Assembly: GCA_033064195.1 (NCBI GenBank)
Contig: JARBJD010000265.1
Coordinates: 1 to 64,000, forward strand
DNA: 64,000 nt
From: Blattamonas nauphoetae
Taxonomy: Eukaryota; Preaxostyla; Oxymonadida
Direction of reading: 5' to 3'
Shown here: positions 1 to 10,354 of the stretch, in pieces
Position numbering within the stretch: position 1 is the stretch's first letter
Layout: each line of letters begins with the position of its first letter
Notes under the pieces: generated by a model
Told to the model about the DNA's origin: nothing
Databases searched by the model: none
Seen by the model: the letters and a program-made list of their open reading frames with translations, nothing else
Made by a program: the position numbers and the translations under genes

Positions 1-300
1 CAACAGTGAAATGAGAACGGGGCTGTCACTTAAAAGGAAAACACACCACAACGTCTAAGCTCATTTGATATGATTATGCGGGCTTTGCATCAATTTGAGC
101 TCAATGACTGTTGAGAATGTGCATTAGTATGAATGAATCGTTCAATTCATTTTTGAACATTTCATCCCATTTTGGATTGTTTCGATAAATTGGCCAGCTG
201 TTATAATTTATAGCAAGAATACTCAAAATGGAATGGAGAAAGTGCAAGAGGCCCTCACTTCACATTCATCGGTTTTGGAGTCATCATCCTAAACCACTCA
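1..300. other. unassigned left edge
   Basis: No gene or repeat is recognised here. The close similarity between Polinton A and Polinton B in the capsid-like gene stops near position 300. This stretch is either diverged element DNA or flanking host DNA; the window edge prevents a decision. Confidence 0.4.
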
Positions 301-1637
301 TTTGTTCAGTAGGTTCACTTGGATATTCTTCTGCATTGATTGTGGAAACAAGTGACTTCATTGTCGTAGTGACGGAAGAGAAGCACAATATCCTTGGCAT
401 TTACGAGAACCATTTGCTGAGTACAATCAATTCCTGTTGCCATTGGTGTCTTCTGAAATGGATAGAATGAGATCTTTTCAGCTGGTATTGTTCCAGGACG
501 ATTCTGATACATTTTCTTCAGATTCTCTTTCGCTATTTCTTTCATTTTGTATCCAGCACTCATGCAATACACATCATCAATGCAATAATCCATAATGTTG
601 AGAGAAATGTATTGTTCATCAGGGAAGGTTCCGAGGTAATGCCAGTCGGATGTGTATATACACAATCTTGTTTTACTGCCATGATCTTAAATGATTGACC
701 GATTTGAACGAAGTTCTTTGTACATGGGGGGACGAGATATGGAAGGAAGGTTGGACGATCACGATTACAATAAACAAGTGAATTTCGGATGGGAGGAAAC
801 TTTGATGTATAGTCACTGACCAGCAATGAGAGTGTATTTTTCAATGTCAGTTCAGGATTAACAGGACAACAAACGAATGCATCTTCATTTATGTGTACAC
901 TCAATTTCAGATCTCCAAAGAGACACCGAGGATAGTCAGTCATCTCTGAGAATATCAGAAGATCTTCAAGATTAATCGACACACGAATTGGTACATCAAT
1001 CGTGTCTTGTAACACTCCTGTTCCGGATGTTGTAGTGAAGTCTGATAATGGAATATACACACCAGCAACAGATTCATCATGATTCCAAGCATTCTGCCAA
1101 GGTGTGTGACAATGTTTTCGATTCTCCAATTGACTCTTTGGTTTGATCATATTGTAGATGTGAGATTCCATGGATACATCATTGGTTGTTGTGCTGATGA
1201 TTCTTTGATTGTTGTGAAGAACAGTAAGGTCACGGAAGATTGATGCCGAATGTTTAAATCCAACGAAGATGAATATTCTCTCATTCATGTACGATCCAAT
1301 TTTTCCTGTCGTGTTTAGCCAATTGTTCATTTTCAAAGTCGCTGTCATTGTGAACGTTATGAATGAATCATCAATTTGACAAATGTCCTGATTACCAGTG
1401 AGTGGAATGATTATTTCCTGTCCTTTGTAGAAGCGTGAATTCTCAGATGGTTTCAATTCCTGAATGGAAGTACTGTGTGCACCATCATTCAGAAGGAAAT
1501 TTATGTGATGTTCAGACATGAGTTGCTGTTGTATTTGACCAATATCATCTCTTGTATTTGATTGATCCAGTGCTGTTTCCAGTCAAAGATGTCGCTCCAG
1601 TTCTTTTGTTTGTCAGATGTGTAATATGCGAGTTCAT
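300..1637 (-). pseudogene. major-capsid-like protein (MCP paralogue 2) of Polinton A
   Basis: Fossil capsid gene. Its product is nearly identical over long stretches to the 627-aa protein of Polinton B at 40828-42711, for example MSEHHINFLLNDGAHSTSIQ near the start. The likely start is the ATG at 1637, because the B homologue begins at the corresponding place just downstream of the same T-rich leader. The region does not form one open frame, and the C-terminal part is not recognisable beyond about position 300. Relation to double-jelly-roll capsid proteins is inferred from size, gene order and the presence of two paralogues in B. I cannot confirm the fold from sequence alone. Confidence 0.7.
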
Positions 1638-1677
1638 TTTATCAAAAATAAAAATCAAATTAATGTTTTCTGTACAG

Positions 1678-1974
1678 TTACTTTTTCTTTTGGTTTCTTC
1701 GCTTTGGTTTCAGCTTTTCTTCCAGTTTCATAATTTCTCCTCTGAGCTTGTTCGCAACTGCTGTATTTCCTTCATTCATTGCTTGCTCATATTGTGCCAT
1801 CTTTTCTGCATGGATTTGCTTGTCCGATTTCACGTCTGGAATCATCTCAACACCTGTCTGAGCAACCTTCGAAATCAATGGTCCAACAAAGGGAATGAGA
1901 TTCAGAAATGGAGCTCCAACTCTGAGTATATTTTTGCCAACTGCTGCTAATTTTGATAACCAACCTGGTGCCAT
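1678..1974 (-). CDS. small MAPG-start amphipathic protein 1 (Polinton A)
   Basis: A 98-aa protein starting MAPGWLSKLAAVGKNILRVG. It has a central hydrophobic segment (FLNLIPFVGPLISKVAQTG) and a lysine/glutamate-rich C-terminal helix. The homologue in Polinton B (42740-43042) is about 90% identical. The start is fixed by the ATG just downstream of the T-rich leader (complement at 1983-1992). It lies between the capsid-like gene and a second MAPG-start gene. By analogy with adenovirus-like virions it may be a minor, membrane-active or cement protein. That role is inference; I recognise no named family. Confidence 0.7.
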   Translation of the reverse strand: MAPGWLSKLAAVGKNILRVGAPFLNLIPFVGPLISKVAQTGVEMIPDVKSDKQIHAEKMAQYEQAMNEGNTAVANKLRGEIMKLEEKLKPKRRNQKKK

Positions 1975-1997
1975 TTATGAAGAATAAAAATATTTGA

Positions 1998-2285
1998 TTA
2001 CAACATTTTTATTGTCGGAATTGTATCATTGGATTTTGTGACATGTTTCCACCACCTCCAAGATATTGATTTTCTGCTTGGTTTTCCATTCGATCTTCGA
2101 GATTGTTGGAATTCCCCATCATTCCGCCTAATCCACTGAGAATTCCTCCTGCTGTTTGTCCAAACTTGTTGTTCGTTTGTGAGAGGAGCCCACCACCGAC
2201 TTGAAGCAGTTGGAGCTAGAGGTTTGATGAATTGAAAGAATTGTTTGCCGATATTTTTGAGTTTGTTGAAACTTCCTGGTGCCAT
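1998..2285 (-). pseudogene. small MAPG-start protein 2 (Polinton A)
   Basis: Fossil copy of the 102-aa protein at 43081-43389 in Polinton B. It begins MAPGSFNKLKNIGKQFFQFI, matching the B copy, and has the same T-rich leader upstream (complement at 2292-2304). Only the first part of the open frame resembles the B protein, so this copy is broken. A role as a minor virion component is inferred from its position in the capsid block. Confidence 0.6.
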
Positions 2286-2321
2286 TTATGTAAAAATAAA
2301 AAATACAATTCATTATTATTT

Positions 2322-2909
2322 TTATCTCGGAATTGCTTTCGTCAATGAAATTCCATAATTGAGAATTGTGTTGTATGCTTCGTTGAAGGCAATGCTCATG
2401 TCTTTTCCACCAACAAGGATCTTGAATATTGTTCGAAATACAGGTAGTTTATTCAGACATAGGCACTTGTCAGACAGGTCATCCAGTTCAATCACCACAT
2501 CGTTGATTCCAGTGAGTGTAGCAATCAGTGCACATAAATCACTTTGGTTTGTGATCAGTTTCTTCGATGGTTCAATGAGATTATTCAGTAGCTTCTTTTC
2601 ACAGGCGAAAGCATTCTTGTACATTAACAATAGTTGGTCTTTGAATGCTGCAATATTCGAAGTATATTCTCGAAGTGGTATTGAACGTGTTTGAATTGGT
2701 GCTGATGGATAGATCTCAAGTGGTGGTGGATCATAAAGACCTAGTTCATTGTTCATTTCAACATTAGCCCCTGGTTCATTTCGATCTTCGAGTTTTGACC
2801 TTCCAGAAGTTGATCCTTTATTGTCGATGATGACATTGTTGGTGATTGACGTCGGAACTGATGAAGAACTTGTGTGTTTTGTAAATTGACAACTGAGAAT
2901 TGGCTGCAT
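2322..2909 (-). CDS. conserved capsid-block protein, 195 aa (Polinton A)
   Basis: About 90% identical to the 200-aa protein of Polinton B at 43443-44045. The N-terminal half is Ser/Asn-rich and probably disordered. It contains the motif PPPLEIYPSAP, which includes a PSAP tetrapeptide like the ESCRT-recruiting late motifs of enveloped viruses. The C-terminal half is predicted helical with several Cys and Leu residues (CEKKLLNNLIEP, LDDLSDKCLCLNKLP). The ATG at 2909 is chosen over one seven codons upstream, because the leader motif lies between them and the B homologue starts at the same place. Function unknown. Confidence 0.65.
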   Translation of the reverse strand: MQPILSCQFTKHTSSSSVPTSITNNVIIDNKGSTSGRSKLEDRNEPGANVEMNNELGLYDPPPLEIYPSAPIQTRSIPLREYTSNIAAFKDQLLLMYKNAFACEKKLLNNLIEPSKKLITNQSDLCALIATLTGINDVVIELDDLSDKCLCLNKLPVFRTIFKILVGGKDMSIAFNEAYNTILNYGISLTKAIPR

Positions 2910-2948
2910 TTTAGTAAAAATAAAAGTCATAAATTCATTTTGTTTTGA

Positions 2949-3976
2949 TCAACTTCTGAGATACATGACGTCAGTTTGACCTAGTGTTGCGTTTAAATTC
3001 TGTTCATTCGGAAGTGTGTCCAACACTCGAGGTCCTTTATAGTCAACTGGATTCCAGCCTCGCGCGAATGATTCGACCATATTTCCTCCTTGATTGAGAA
3101 TTCCAAACACTGGAGCAATGAGGTCTTCTGGAGTGATATTATTGAGTTTAAGGAAATCAACACCAGCAGCTCGTGGAAATGGATAGGAATTCAAGCGTTT
3201 AGTTACAATCTTCATGAATGATTTCTTTTCAGTAAACCATTTGGATCAGCATAGAAATTGTAATCCCAAATGTCACTTAGGAATGGAATTAATACTCCTC
3301 GATTCATATGAGTTGTTTAACCTGAACGTATTTTTGCATAATCACCAAGAGAATACACGTTCAGAGCTTGGTTTGGTTGACCAGCTGTTTGACTTGAACA
3401 ACGAATATTACGGTGTTTCATAGCTTCTCTCGCAATTATAGATGATACTTGAAAAGTGCTCATTTGCTCAGGTGGTATATCCGGATTGTCATTCCATATT
3501 TGAGTTTTCTTGAACTCTTTCCACTGTGCATCAATTCTTAGACGTTGATTCTGTTTAAATGAAGCATCCTTTTGTTGTTTTCGTCCTTGTTTTGTAGGAT
3601 TTGCAGCTGTCCAAGCGTTTCGACACAAGTTTTCACGTCTCTTAGCTATTTTACCACCATTCCAATATCGTTCAATGCCATTTTTATCAGTAACAATCAC
3701 ATCGTCACAATATCCATCTCCATCTCCGTCTTCAACAAGTGCATTCCAACCTCCATATCGCTTTGAATTGGAATCAATCATGTGTTGTGCACTTGGAGCA
3801 GATCGAAATGCATATTCATATCTGAGATCGTAGTCATGTTCTGCAAGGATTGCACTGGCTGCATGTCTGGCTAGTTTGTCTTTGGTGTTTTGTTTGAAGG
3901 GATTGACACCTTTCTTCCTTTTTGACTGTGTCGGGTTTCTTTGTTGAATCTGTCGAAGAATATTTTGATCGTTCAT
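2949..3976 (-). pseudogene. aspartate-rich virion-like protein region (Polinton A)
   Basis: The region shows the signature DGDGDGYCDDVIVTDKNG followed by a short NGG loop. The 320-aa protein of Polinton B at 44089-45051 has the equivalent VPDVMVYDNDTGDLIAVNG in the same place. Apart from this core and a following NPT motif the two are strongly diverged. The region is not one open frame. It lies between the capsid block and the packaging ATPase. The Asp-rich loop suggests metal binding, which is inference; I do not recognise a named family. Confidence 0.55.
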
Positions 3977-4009
3977 TTAATAAGAAATAAAAAATTTAAT
4001 TTTATATAA

Positions 4010-4898
4010 ATGTTTCATCAAAAACAAATTGCATCAAGAAGAAAACAAGGAAACAACTTAACACAAAGAATGTCGTACAATTCATTCGATAATTTATCAA
4101 TCTCAGAGTATGTCAATCAGAGGCTGCAACAGGTGAAGACCTCTAACGTCGGAAAAGAACTTCCAAAGTGCTATTCATCCTGAATTATTGTTCAATCGAA
4201 ATAGTGTGAATGTGCTCATTGGAAATAGAGGAAGTGAAAAGACGTATAATGTCCTCAGAGAACTGTTGAAAGTGCAGGAAGTGCCTCTACAAGATGAGAG
4301 ATTTCACTTATTTGTGTACGTCACTGACAAGCACAATGATGGTACCTTTGAGCGATCCAAATCACTAATAAAGATTCCAATTGTGAAGGTCAAGTATAAT
4401 GAGATATTCGCATTTCTGGAGAATCTTTCAACAGCAAAGGCAGCATACGAAGAAATCATTGATAATAACTGGGAAGAAACAGTGACAGATCAGTCAAGGA
4501 AATCAATACTGAAAACACTCCATCTTGATTCATTTCGAGAACGTAATCTTCAAACAATGATCCTCCTCGACGACTGTAGAAGAATCCTCAGTGAGCGAAG
4601 AACAAAAGCAAATCCTTCAATTCTGATGGACTTATTGCTGGAAAATCGTCAACCAAAGTTCACATTCTTTCTCACCATTCATGAACTATTCTCATTGTCT
4701 CCAGATATGAAATCAAACATCGATTCAATATGGATCTTTGGTGGATTCAACAATGAACGAATCAGAAGAGTATTCAATCAACTGAATGCACCTATGGAAT
4801 GCAAAGAATTCTGGAGTACATACAAACAATTGACAAAGCAACAAGCAGCAATCTTTCGATCTGGTCAGAGCGTAAGTATTGATTACCTTGTCGTTTAA
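4010..4898 (+). pseudogene. packaging ATPase of the FtsK/HerA type (Polinton A)
   Basis: Fossil of the ATPase that in this family pumps DNA into the capsid. Visible are a P-loop region after the conserved lead-in FNRNSVNVLIGNRG, a Walker-B-like strand LQTMILLDDCRRIL, and the conserved C-terminal stretch KFTFFLTIHELFSLSPDMKS. The B homologue (45113-45970) shares all of these. The ATG at 4010 is the likely original start, as it follows the AT-rich leader and corresponds to the B start. The whole region is not on one open frame. It is divergent from the capsid block on the other strand. Confidence 0.75.
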
Positions 4899-5010
4899 AA
4901 CCAATCTAAATTGTTCAAAATTGTTTAGATTTTTTTGAAATGATTCAAATTGATTTAAACACAATAAAGTTCTTTTTAAAATGATTTTGTAACTTTTTAA
5001 TTCATTATAA

Positions 5011-5343
5011 ATGAGTCTAACAGTTTTTGAACCATTTGAACCAGAACAGATAAATTTAGATTCAATTGAAAGTTTTCAGATGTATTTAAACAAGAATGGA
5101 GAGATTCTTAAACGATATACAACAAATAAGCTGAATAAAATGAACAAGATTGACGGATACAGAATAACTAAGACCAAAGATGTAATTGCACTTCGAAAAG
5201 ACTACTATGGTGGTTCTTCAACAATGAATTATACAGATTCACCACAAAAATATGATGAACTTGTATCAAGAATAGCTGTGCTTGAAGACATTGTGAAACA
5301 TCCCGCCAATGCTATTGACACTAAGAATCAACGTTGGGGTTAA
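5011..5343 (+). CDS. conserved small protein, 110 aa (Polinton A)
   Basis: Homologue of the 119-aa protein of Polinton B at 45938-46297. Shared features are the opening FEPFEPEQ / LEPFDPEQ, the stretch TTNKLNKMNKIDGYRITK and a C-terminal heptad-like segment (ELVSRIAVLEDIV) that may form a coiled coil. It follows the ATPase in both elements, but its strand relative to the ATPase is opposite in A and B. The start is supported by an AT-rich leader ending TTCATTATAA before the ATG. Function unknown; a small DNA-binding or scaffold protein would fit. Confidence 0.65.
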   Translation: MSLTVFEPFEPEQINLDSIESFQMYLNKNGEILKRYTTNKLNKMNKIDGYRITKTKDVIALRKDYYGGSSTMNYTDSPQKYDELVSRIAVLEDIVKHPANAIDTKNQRWG

Positions 5344-5596
5344 TTTTCACTGAATCCTGATCATTGATGGAATCAGATAAATGTCCCAAACAATTCAATA
5401 ATAATGCATCATCTTTGATTATTTTTGTTGAAACCAGTTGTATTAATTGTTTTTGTGCTTCACTCAATTGTGAATCAAACTCTTGCTTTTTCTGTTGATT
5501 TCGATAGTACCATTCTCTTTTACTCATGCGAATTGCATTCTTTGCATCACTTTCTGATTGATAAAACTTTGGTCGTCCTTTCATTTTCGTTGACAT
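5321..5596 (-). CDS. small basic protein, 91 aa (Polinton A)
   Basis: A short ORF, convergent with and overlapping the end of the preceding gene by 23 bp. The N-terminus is basic and aromatic (KGRPKFYQSESDAKNAIRMS, then KREWYYRNQQKKQEF). A T-rich leader of the element type lies upstream of its ATG, and it is divergent from PolB. No homologue is seen in Polinton B. A DNA-binding role is possible but unproven; I recognise no family. Confidence 0.5.
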   Translation of the reverse strand: MSTKMKGRPKFYQSESDAKNAIRMSKREWYYRNQQKKQEFDSQLSEAQKQLIQLVSTKIIKDDALLLNCLGHLSDSINDQDSVKINPNVDS

Positions 5597-5663
5597 CTTT
5601 TCTACGGAAATAAAAAATCAAATTTTAAAATATGAATTCATTTTTTTATCCTGTAAGAAAGAT

Positions 5664-8600
5664 ATGGAGAACATCTCAATAAAGATCATCAATGAATTTG
5701 CTCAAAAGCTTGGAGTTGACTGGGATGTTTTACCTTTGAAACGATTGATTGAAACAGCCAATGATGCTCTTCAACAGAATGGCTTTTCAGGTGATGTAAA
5801 CAATACGAATGAGATTGAACAATTCATCAGAACATTTCCTGTTCGGAATCCTTTGATGGCACCAGTGATTCAAGAATTAATGCAAAGACAGAATAACCAA
5901 CCCATTGATGCACAACAAATTGATGCGAATGCTCAGCAGAAAAGAAATACTTTAGAAAATCAGATGAGATTGAACCAAGAGATCAGACAACAAAGAATTG
6001 TACAACCAAATCAACAAATCATTGAGCACGAGCAAGAACAGAGAAGACAGCAAAGAAGACACCAGCAGAATCTCAATCAGGAAATAAAGGAATATGAACA
6101 ACGTACGAGATACCAACAAATGTTAGCTCACTTTGAAGAACGAAGACGAAGATTTCTGAATTTGTATCAAGTCCCAATTGAAGAAAATATTGTACTTCCA
6201 CAGCTCCCACAAACACAATTGAATGCTCTGATGTTGAGAGATGTCGATGTTGTTCGAGCATTTGCTGCTGCATTGGAGAACGTGAGGGCCAATTTGGCTC
6301 CAGCAGGATACATTGCAGATCAACAATATGGAGACGCAAATGGACCAGTTCAATTGTATTTCCGCAATAACATCGCATCATTTGCAGACATTGAAGCACG
6401 ACTCGGAGAAGTATTCACAGCAGAGAATTTCCCATTCAAGATCTCTTTTGACTTTGCCATTCTAAATTCTGTAACAGATCAAAATGGAAATACCACATAC
6501 GAAGAGAATACACCATTCTATCAGAACTCAATGAAAACATCTCCGATTACAGTCCAAAATCTTCAAGACTTTGGTGCTGTCATCAACGCAATGAAATCAA
6601 GAATTCGAGACAGTTTTGAAGTCACAGTGATCGATCCAAAAAGAGTGCCATGTGCCATTTATGGAGCAGCTTTTTACGTGTACAGATTTAGAAATGGTGG
6701 TGCTTGTGTTCCAGGATTGAAAGAACATATTGCTCTTCAGATAGTGTTCTATGTTGACTGTAAATATAAGATTTGTATGTTCACAGCTTTGACATATCTT
6801 ACTCATGGAAAAGAAGCTGATGGCAAGAATATCTGTCGTGATTCACGCATCAAGATCGCAAAGCAGCATTTCACTTCATTCTATCATTACTCAGACCTCA
6901 CTAGTCCAGCATTAGTAAAAATACTCAAAGAATATCCAGGATTCAATATCTCAACAAAAATAGACAGATTTGTAGAATACTTCAATGTCAATGTACATAT
7001 TTATGAAGCAATTGAAAAAGACAATGGAGGTTCATGGATTTATGCACTTTCACAATCGTTTCTCTCACCATTGGAGAAAGCTAGAGACTTGAATTTATTG
7101 ATGATCATTCTCGAATCAGACGCACCTTTTATGTATGTTTCTGATCCACAAAAGTTGACGAAATTGATGATTTGTCCACACTGCAAAGACTACTGTCGTC
7201 CAAAGAATTCAAGAGGCGCAGGTACCAGAGACTTTGACAATCATGTGAAGAAATGCTTAGAACAGGGTATCAAAAATGAAGAAAGATCAGTGGACTTAGA
7301 TAATGCTTCAGCACCAATACTCACTGCAGTTATTGACAATCCATCAATGTCTTATCTATTGTCTCGAGGAAGAATGAATAAATGCAAATACACAGATCAA
7401 TTCTTGACATTCGATATTGAAACAATAATCGGTGACTTCTCAATGGATCTTCCTCAATCTGAAAACACACAAGAGAAGAGTACAGTTCTGAATAAACATC
7501 ATTTATATTCATTAGCGTTTTCATCATCTCTTCCTTATTTAAAAACACAAACAATGAAAGATGTAAATCGACTCGAATGTTCATACGACGAAAAAGGTAG
7601 AAAATCAGTGTATCTTGACAAGAGTTTTGAAGAAATGAAAGTTAATGAAGATGAATGGATTAGAATGTGTCTCAAAGCTGGATTAATCGATGCTGATCTG
7701 ACAAAAGAGAAGATCCAAAAGCAAGCACACAATATTGGCTTTATACATTTCATCATAAAAGATATGTTCGTCGAAGCACTGAGAATTCAAGAATATCAAC
7801 AGTACTCAGATCCAGAAATTCCATCAAATAAGTATGTCACAGTATTAGGTTGGAATAGTGCTAACTTCGATCTTCCAGTCATCATAAATGCACTTCACTT
7901 CACGCAATGGAGCATCTATGAACCACCACTTGGATCCTCAAAGTGTCCTAAACAGCTCGTGGCTCGTCATAAGAAACTCCAGATGTCATTGAGATTCCTT
8001 GATGCAATGAATTTTGTATCTCCACAGTCATTGAAATCATTTGTACAGGATTTTGGTGATGGAACTGATTCAAAAGGCATCTTTCCATATGAAGCAATCA
8101 ATATCACTAATGTTGAAGAAGAATTGAATAAAACAGAACCGTTTCCAGAAGAAGTGTTCTATTCACATGTGAAAAATGAATCATTGTTGAAAGATCTTTC
8201 GTATTCTGACTATGTTGAAGATGCCAAGAGATTCAGTTCAAGAAGAGAATATCTGAAGAACTATAACATCAACGACACACTAATTATGATTGATCCAATA
8301 CAGAAATTGATTCAGTGGTTTGCATCGGGAAAAGTTGATATGTTGCAGTTTGTTTCATGTCCAGTAGCAGCAGTGAATTTGAGAAATATGTCGACCTTCT
8401 TTCCGTCACTCTATTCTGATTCACCACCATATGCAGACTTCGATATCAATGCCACATATGTAGTCAAAACTTATGAGAAAGCTTATGATTTGACACTAGC
8501 GAAATGGAAATATATGGTGAAGAAATATGAATACCAAGATGAGAGAGCAGATCGAGATACTTCTCAAAATGTGAATGACAATGACTTTGAATGGATGACT

Positions 8601-10328
8601 GAAGTGATCAAGAAAGGATGTGCCATTTGTGGAGCTTCATTTACGTATCAAAATCAACCGACTCTCGACAGAATTGAAAACTCACTATCTCACACAAAGG
8701 AGAATTGTCAACCATGTTGTGTGTACTGTAATGTGGTTAAATCAAATCGAGATGAACACCTGACGAAACTCAAGATTAAACTACGCCAATTTGCTCAAAT
8801 CCACAAGCTTCAAATGACATTAACTGATGAACGAGTGTATAAGCTGTTAAGGAGCGGAATCACTGGTGGTTTGTCTAATGTAATGCACAGATTGAATCGA
8901 TCAGGAATTGATACTATTCATCGTTTTGAATACGAGAGTACAAACAAAAAAGTGATTGACAAAGATACTGGAAACGTAATGACTCATATCCTCTGTCTTG
9001 ACAATAAGTCTCTCTATCCAAGTGTTTCTGCATCTGTGCCACACAAGGCTGTTAAATATACAAACAACAAAATGTATATGCCTGGAGGTGTCAAATTCTA
9101 CACGACAAAGAAGGAAGTAATGTTGAAAATCATCAAAGAAAGGAAAGATCTGTTTGCAGTCAAAGTGAAGGGACATATCCGTGAAGACAGAATCAATGAT
9201 TTCATCAATATGCCTCCAATCATTCAGACAATCAATATCAAACCAGATCAGATGTGCTCAGAAGACACACTTGAAGCAACGCGGAATTGTGGAGTTCCTG
9301 AAGGGAAATCAGAGAAGAAAGTCACACAACTGTTGTCCACTTTTGGTGAGTACAGAGTGTTCAATTCATATTATTTATGGTTCCTTATTGATGATTGTGC
9401 TTTTGAAATCGATGATGTGTCTGAGATGGCTGTCTTTGAGAAGAATACTGCATTCAATGGATTCATCACATCAATGATTCAACGTCGAATAGCTGCAATC
9501 GAAGCTGGAAACACTGGGATGGAAAAATTCTGTAAACTAATCCTCAATTCATGCTACGGTTATGATTCACTCAATACTGAGAAATACAAAAGATCATATT
9601 TGTTAAATCGAGAACAGACATTTCTGAAGCACTTGTATCCTGATTTTCTGTCGACAGATCAGATTGGGAAAGATTTGTATTTGGTCGATGTTAAACCCAA
9701 GAAATTCAAATGCAAAACTGCTCTGCAATCAGCCATCTTTACACTGGAGAATGCCAAGTATTGGTACTTCAATTTCTACTACAATTTCCTCACTAAATGC
9801 TGCGATGAACAGAAGTTTCATTTCATCTACTGTGACACAGACTCGTTGTCTATCGCTATTGCAGGTGATCCAAATCAAGACTGTCATCAAGGTTTATCAG
9901 CAATAGTTTCAAATCAAAAGTTCTACGATAAGAAAGTGTATCAATGGTTGCCGAATCCAAAGTGTGGAATTAAATCGAAGAAGAAACTTTTGGGATTGTC
10001 AGTGGAGAAAGAAGGTGATTTCATGATTGCTCTGTCACCAAAGTGTTACTATATAAGTGAGAACAATACACCAGTGCACAAAGCCATTAAAGGTATCTCA
10101 CTAGCACGGAATTCGCATCTGGATCAATCACAATTCATCAAAGCAAACGAGACAAAACAACCGATTGAAGGAGAGAATGTTAACTTTCAAATAAAGGAAG
10201 ATTCAATGGTGACAGTACTGGTGAAAAAGAATGCATTGACATCAATTCATTCAAAGATGATGGTACTTCCGAATGGCTCATGTGCTCCATTCATTGATGG
10301 ATTAAACAGAGATGACTATCTGAACTGA
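5664..10328 (+). CDS. protein-primed family B DNA polymerase (Polinton A)
   Basis: A 1554-aa replicative polymerase with the exonuclease and polymerase motifs of the family. Residues 1-200 are Gln/Arg-rich. Residues about 364-450 hold a conserved Cys-containing module (DCKYKICMFTALTYL ... VNVHIYE) also present in the B polymerase. A CPHC...HVKKC zinc finger sits at about 502-531. Exonuclease motifs are FDIETI near 582, GWNSANFDLP and YNINDT. An HNH-like zinc module (CAICG...LDRIENS...CVYCN) lies near 985-1030. Polymerase motifs are DNKSLYPS near 1111, KLILNSCYGYDS near 1290 and YCDTDS near 1389. The start follows a T-rich leader. The integrase gene follows 26 bp downstream on the same strand. 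The gene looks whole. Confidence 0.92.
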   Translation: MENISIKIINEFAQKLGVDWDVLPLKRLIETANDALQQNGFSGDVNNTNEIEQFIRTFPVRNPLMAPVIQELMQRQNNQPIDAQQIDANAQQKRNTLENQMRLNQEIRQQRIVQPNQQIIEHEQEQRRQQRRHQQNLNQEIKEYEQRTRYQQMLAHFEERRRRFLNLYQVPIEENIVLPQLPQTQLNALMLRDVDVVRAFAAALENVRANLAPAGYIADQQYGDANGPVQLYFRNNIASFADIEARLGEVFTAENFPFKISFDFAILNSVTDQNGNTTYEENTPFYQNSMKTSPITVQNLQDFGAVINAMKSRIRDSFEVTVIDPKRVPCAIYGAAFYVYRFRNGGACVPGLKEHIALQIVFYVDCKYKICMFTALTYLTHGKEADGKNICRDSRIKIAKQHFTSFYHYSDLTSPALVKILKEYPGFNISTKIDRFVEYFNVNVHIYEAIEKDNGGSWIYALSQSFLSPLEKARDLNLLMIILESDAPFMYVSDPQKLTKLMICPHCKDYCRPKNSRGAGTRDFDNHVKKCLEQGIKNEERSVDLDNASAPILTAVIDNPSMSYLLSRGRMNKCKYTDQFLTFDIETIIGDFSMDLPQSENTQEKSTVLNKHHLYSLAFSSSLPYLKTQTMKDVNRLECSYDEKGRKSVYLDKSFEEMKVNEDEWIRMCLKAGLIDADLTKEKIQKQAHNIGFIHFIIKDMFVEALRIQEYQQYSDPEIPSNKYVTVLGWNSANFDLPVIINALHFTQWSIYEPPLGSSKCPKQLVARHKKLQMSLRFLDAMNFVSPQSLKSFVQDFGDGTDSKGIFPYEAINITNVEEELNKTEPFPEEVFYSHVKNESLLKDLSYSDYVEDAKRFSSRREYLKNYNINDTLIMIDPIQKLIQWFASGKVDMLQFVSCPVAAVNLRNMSTFFPSLYSDSPPYADFDINATYVVKTYEKAYDLTLAKWKYMVKKYEYQDERADRDTSQNVNDNDFEWMTEVIKKGCAICGASFTYQNQPTLDRIENSLSHTKENCQPCCVYCNVVKSNRDEHLTKLKIKLRQFAQIHKLQMTLTDERVYKLLRSGITGGLSNVMHRLNRSGIDTIHRFEYESTNKKVIDKDTGNVMTHILCLDNKSLYPSVSASVPHKAVKYTNNKMYMPGGVKFYTTKKEVMLKIIKERKDLFAVKVKGHIREDRINDFINMPPIIQTINIKPDQMCSEDTLEATRNCGVPEGKSEKKVTQLLSTFGEYRVFNSYYLWFLIDDCAFEIDDVSEMAVFEKNTAFNGFITSMIQRRIAAIEAGNTGMEKFCKLILNSCYGYDSLNTEKYKRSYLLNREQTFLKHLYPDFLSTDQIGKDLYLVDVKPKKFKCKTALQSAIFTLENAKYWYFNFYYNFLTKCCDEQKFHFIYCDTDSLSIAIAGDPNQDCHQGLSAIVSNQKFYDKKVYQWLPNPKCGIKSKKKLLGLSVEKEGDFMIALSPKCYYISENNTPVHKAIKGISLARNSHLDQSQFIKANETKQPIEGENVNFQIKEDSMVTVLVKKNALTSIHSKMMVLPNGSCAPFIDGLNRDDYLN

Positions 10329-10354
10329 GGATAAGTTATTTTAATGTCCATTAA

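Noticed and set aside
6073-6399. Minus-strand ORFs inside the PolB gene
   Set aside because: They lie entirely within a well-supported coding gene on the other strand and show no leader motif or recognisable domain.
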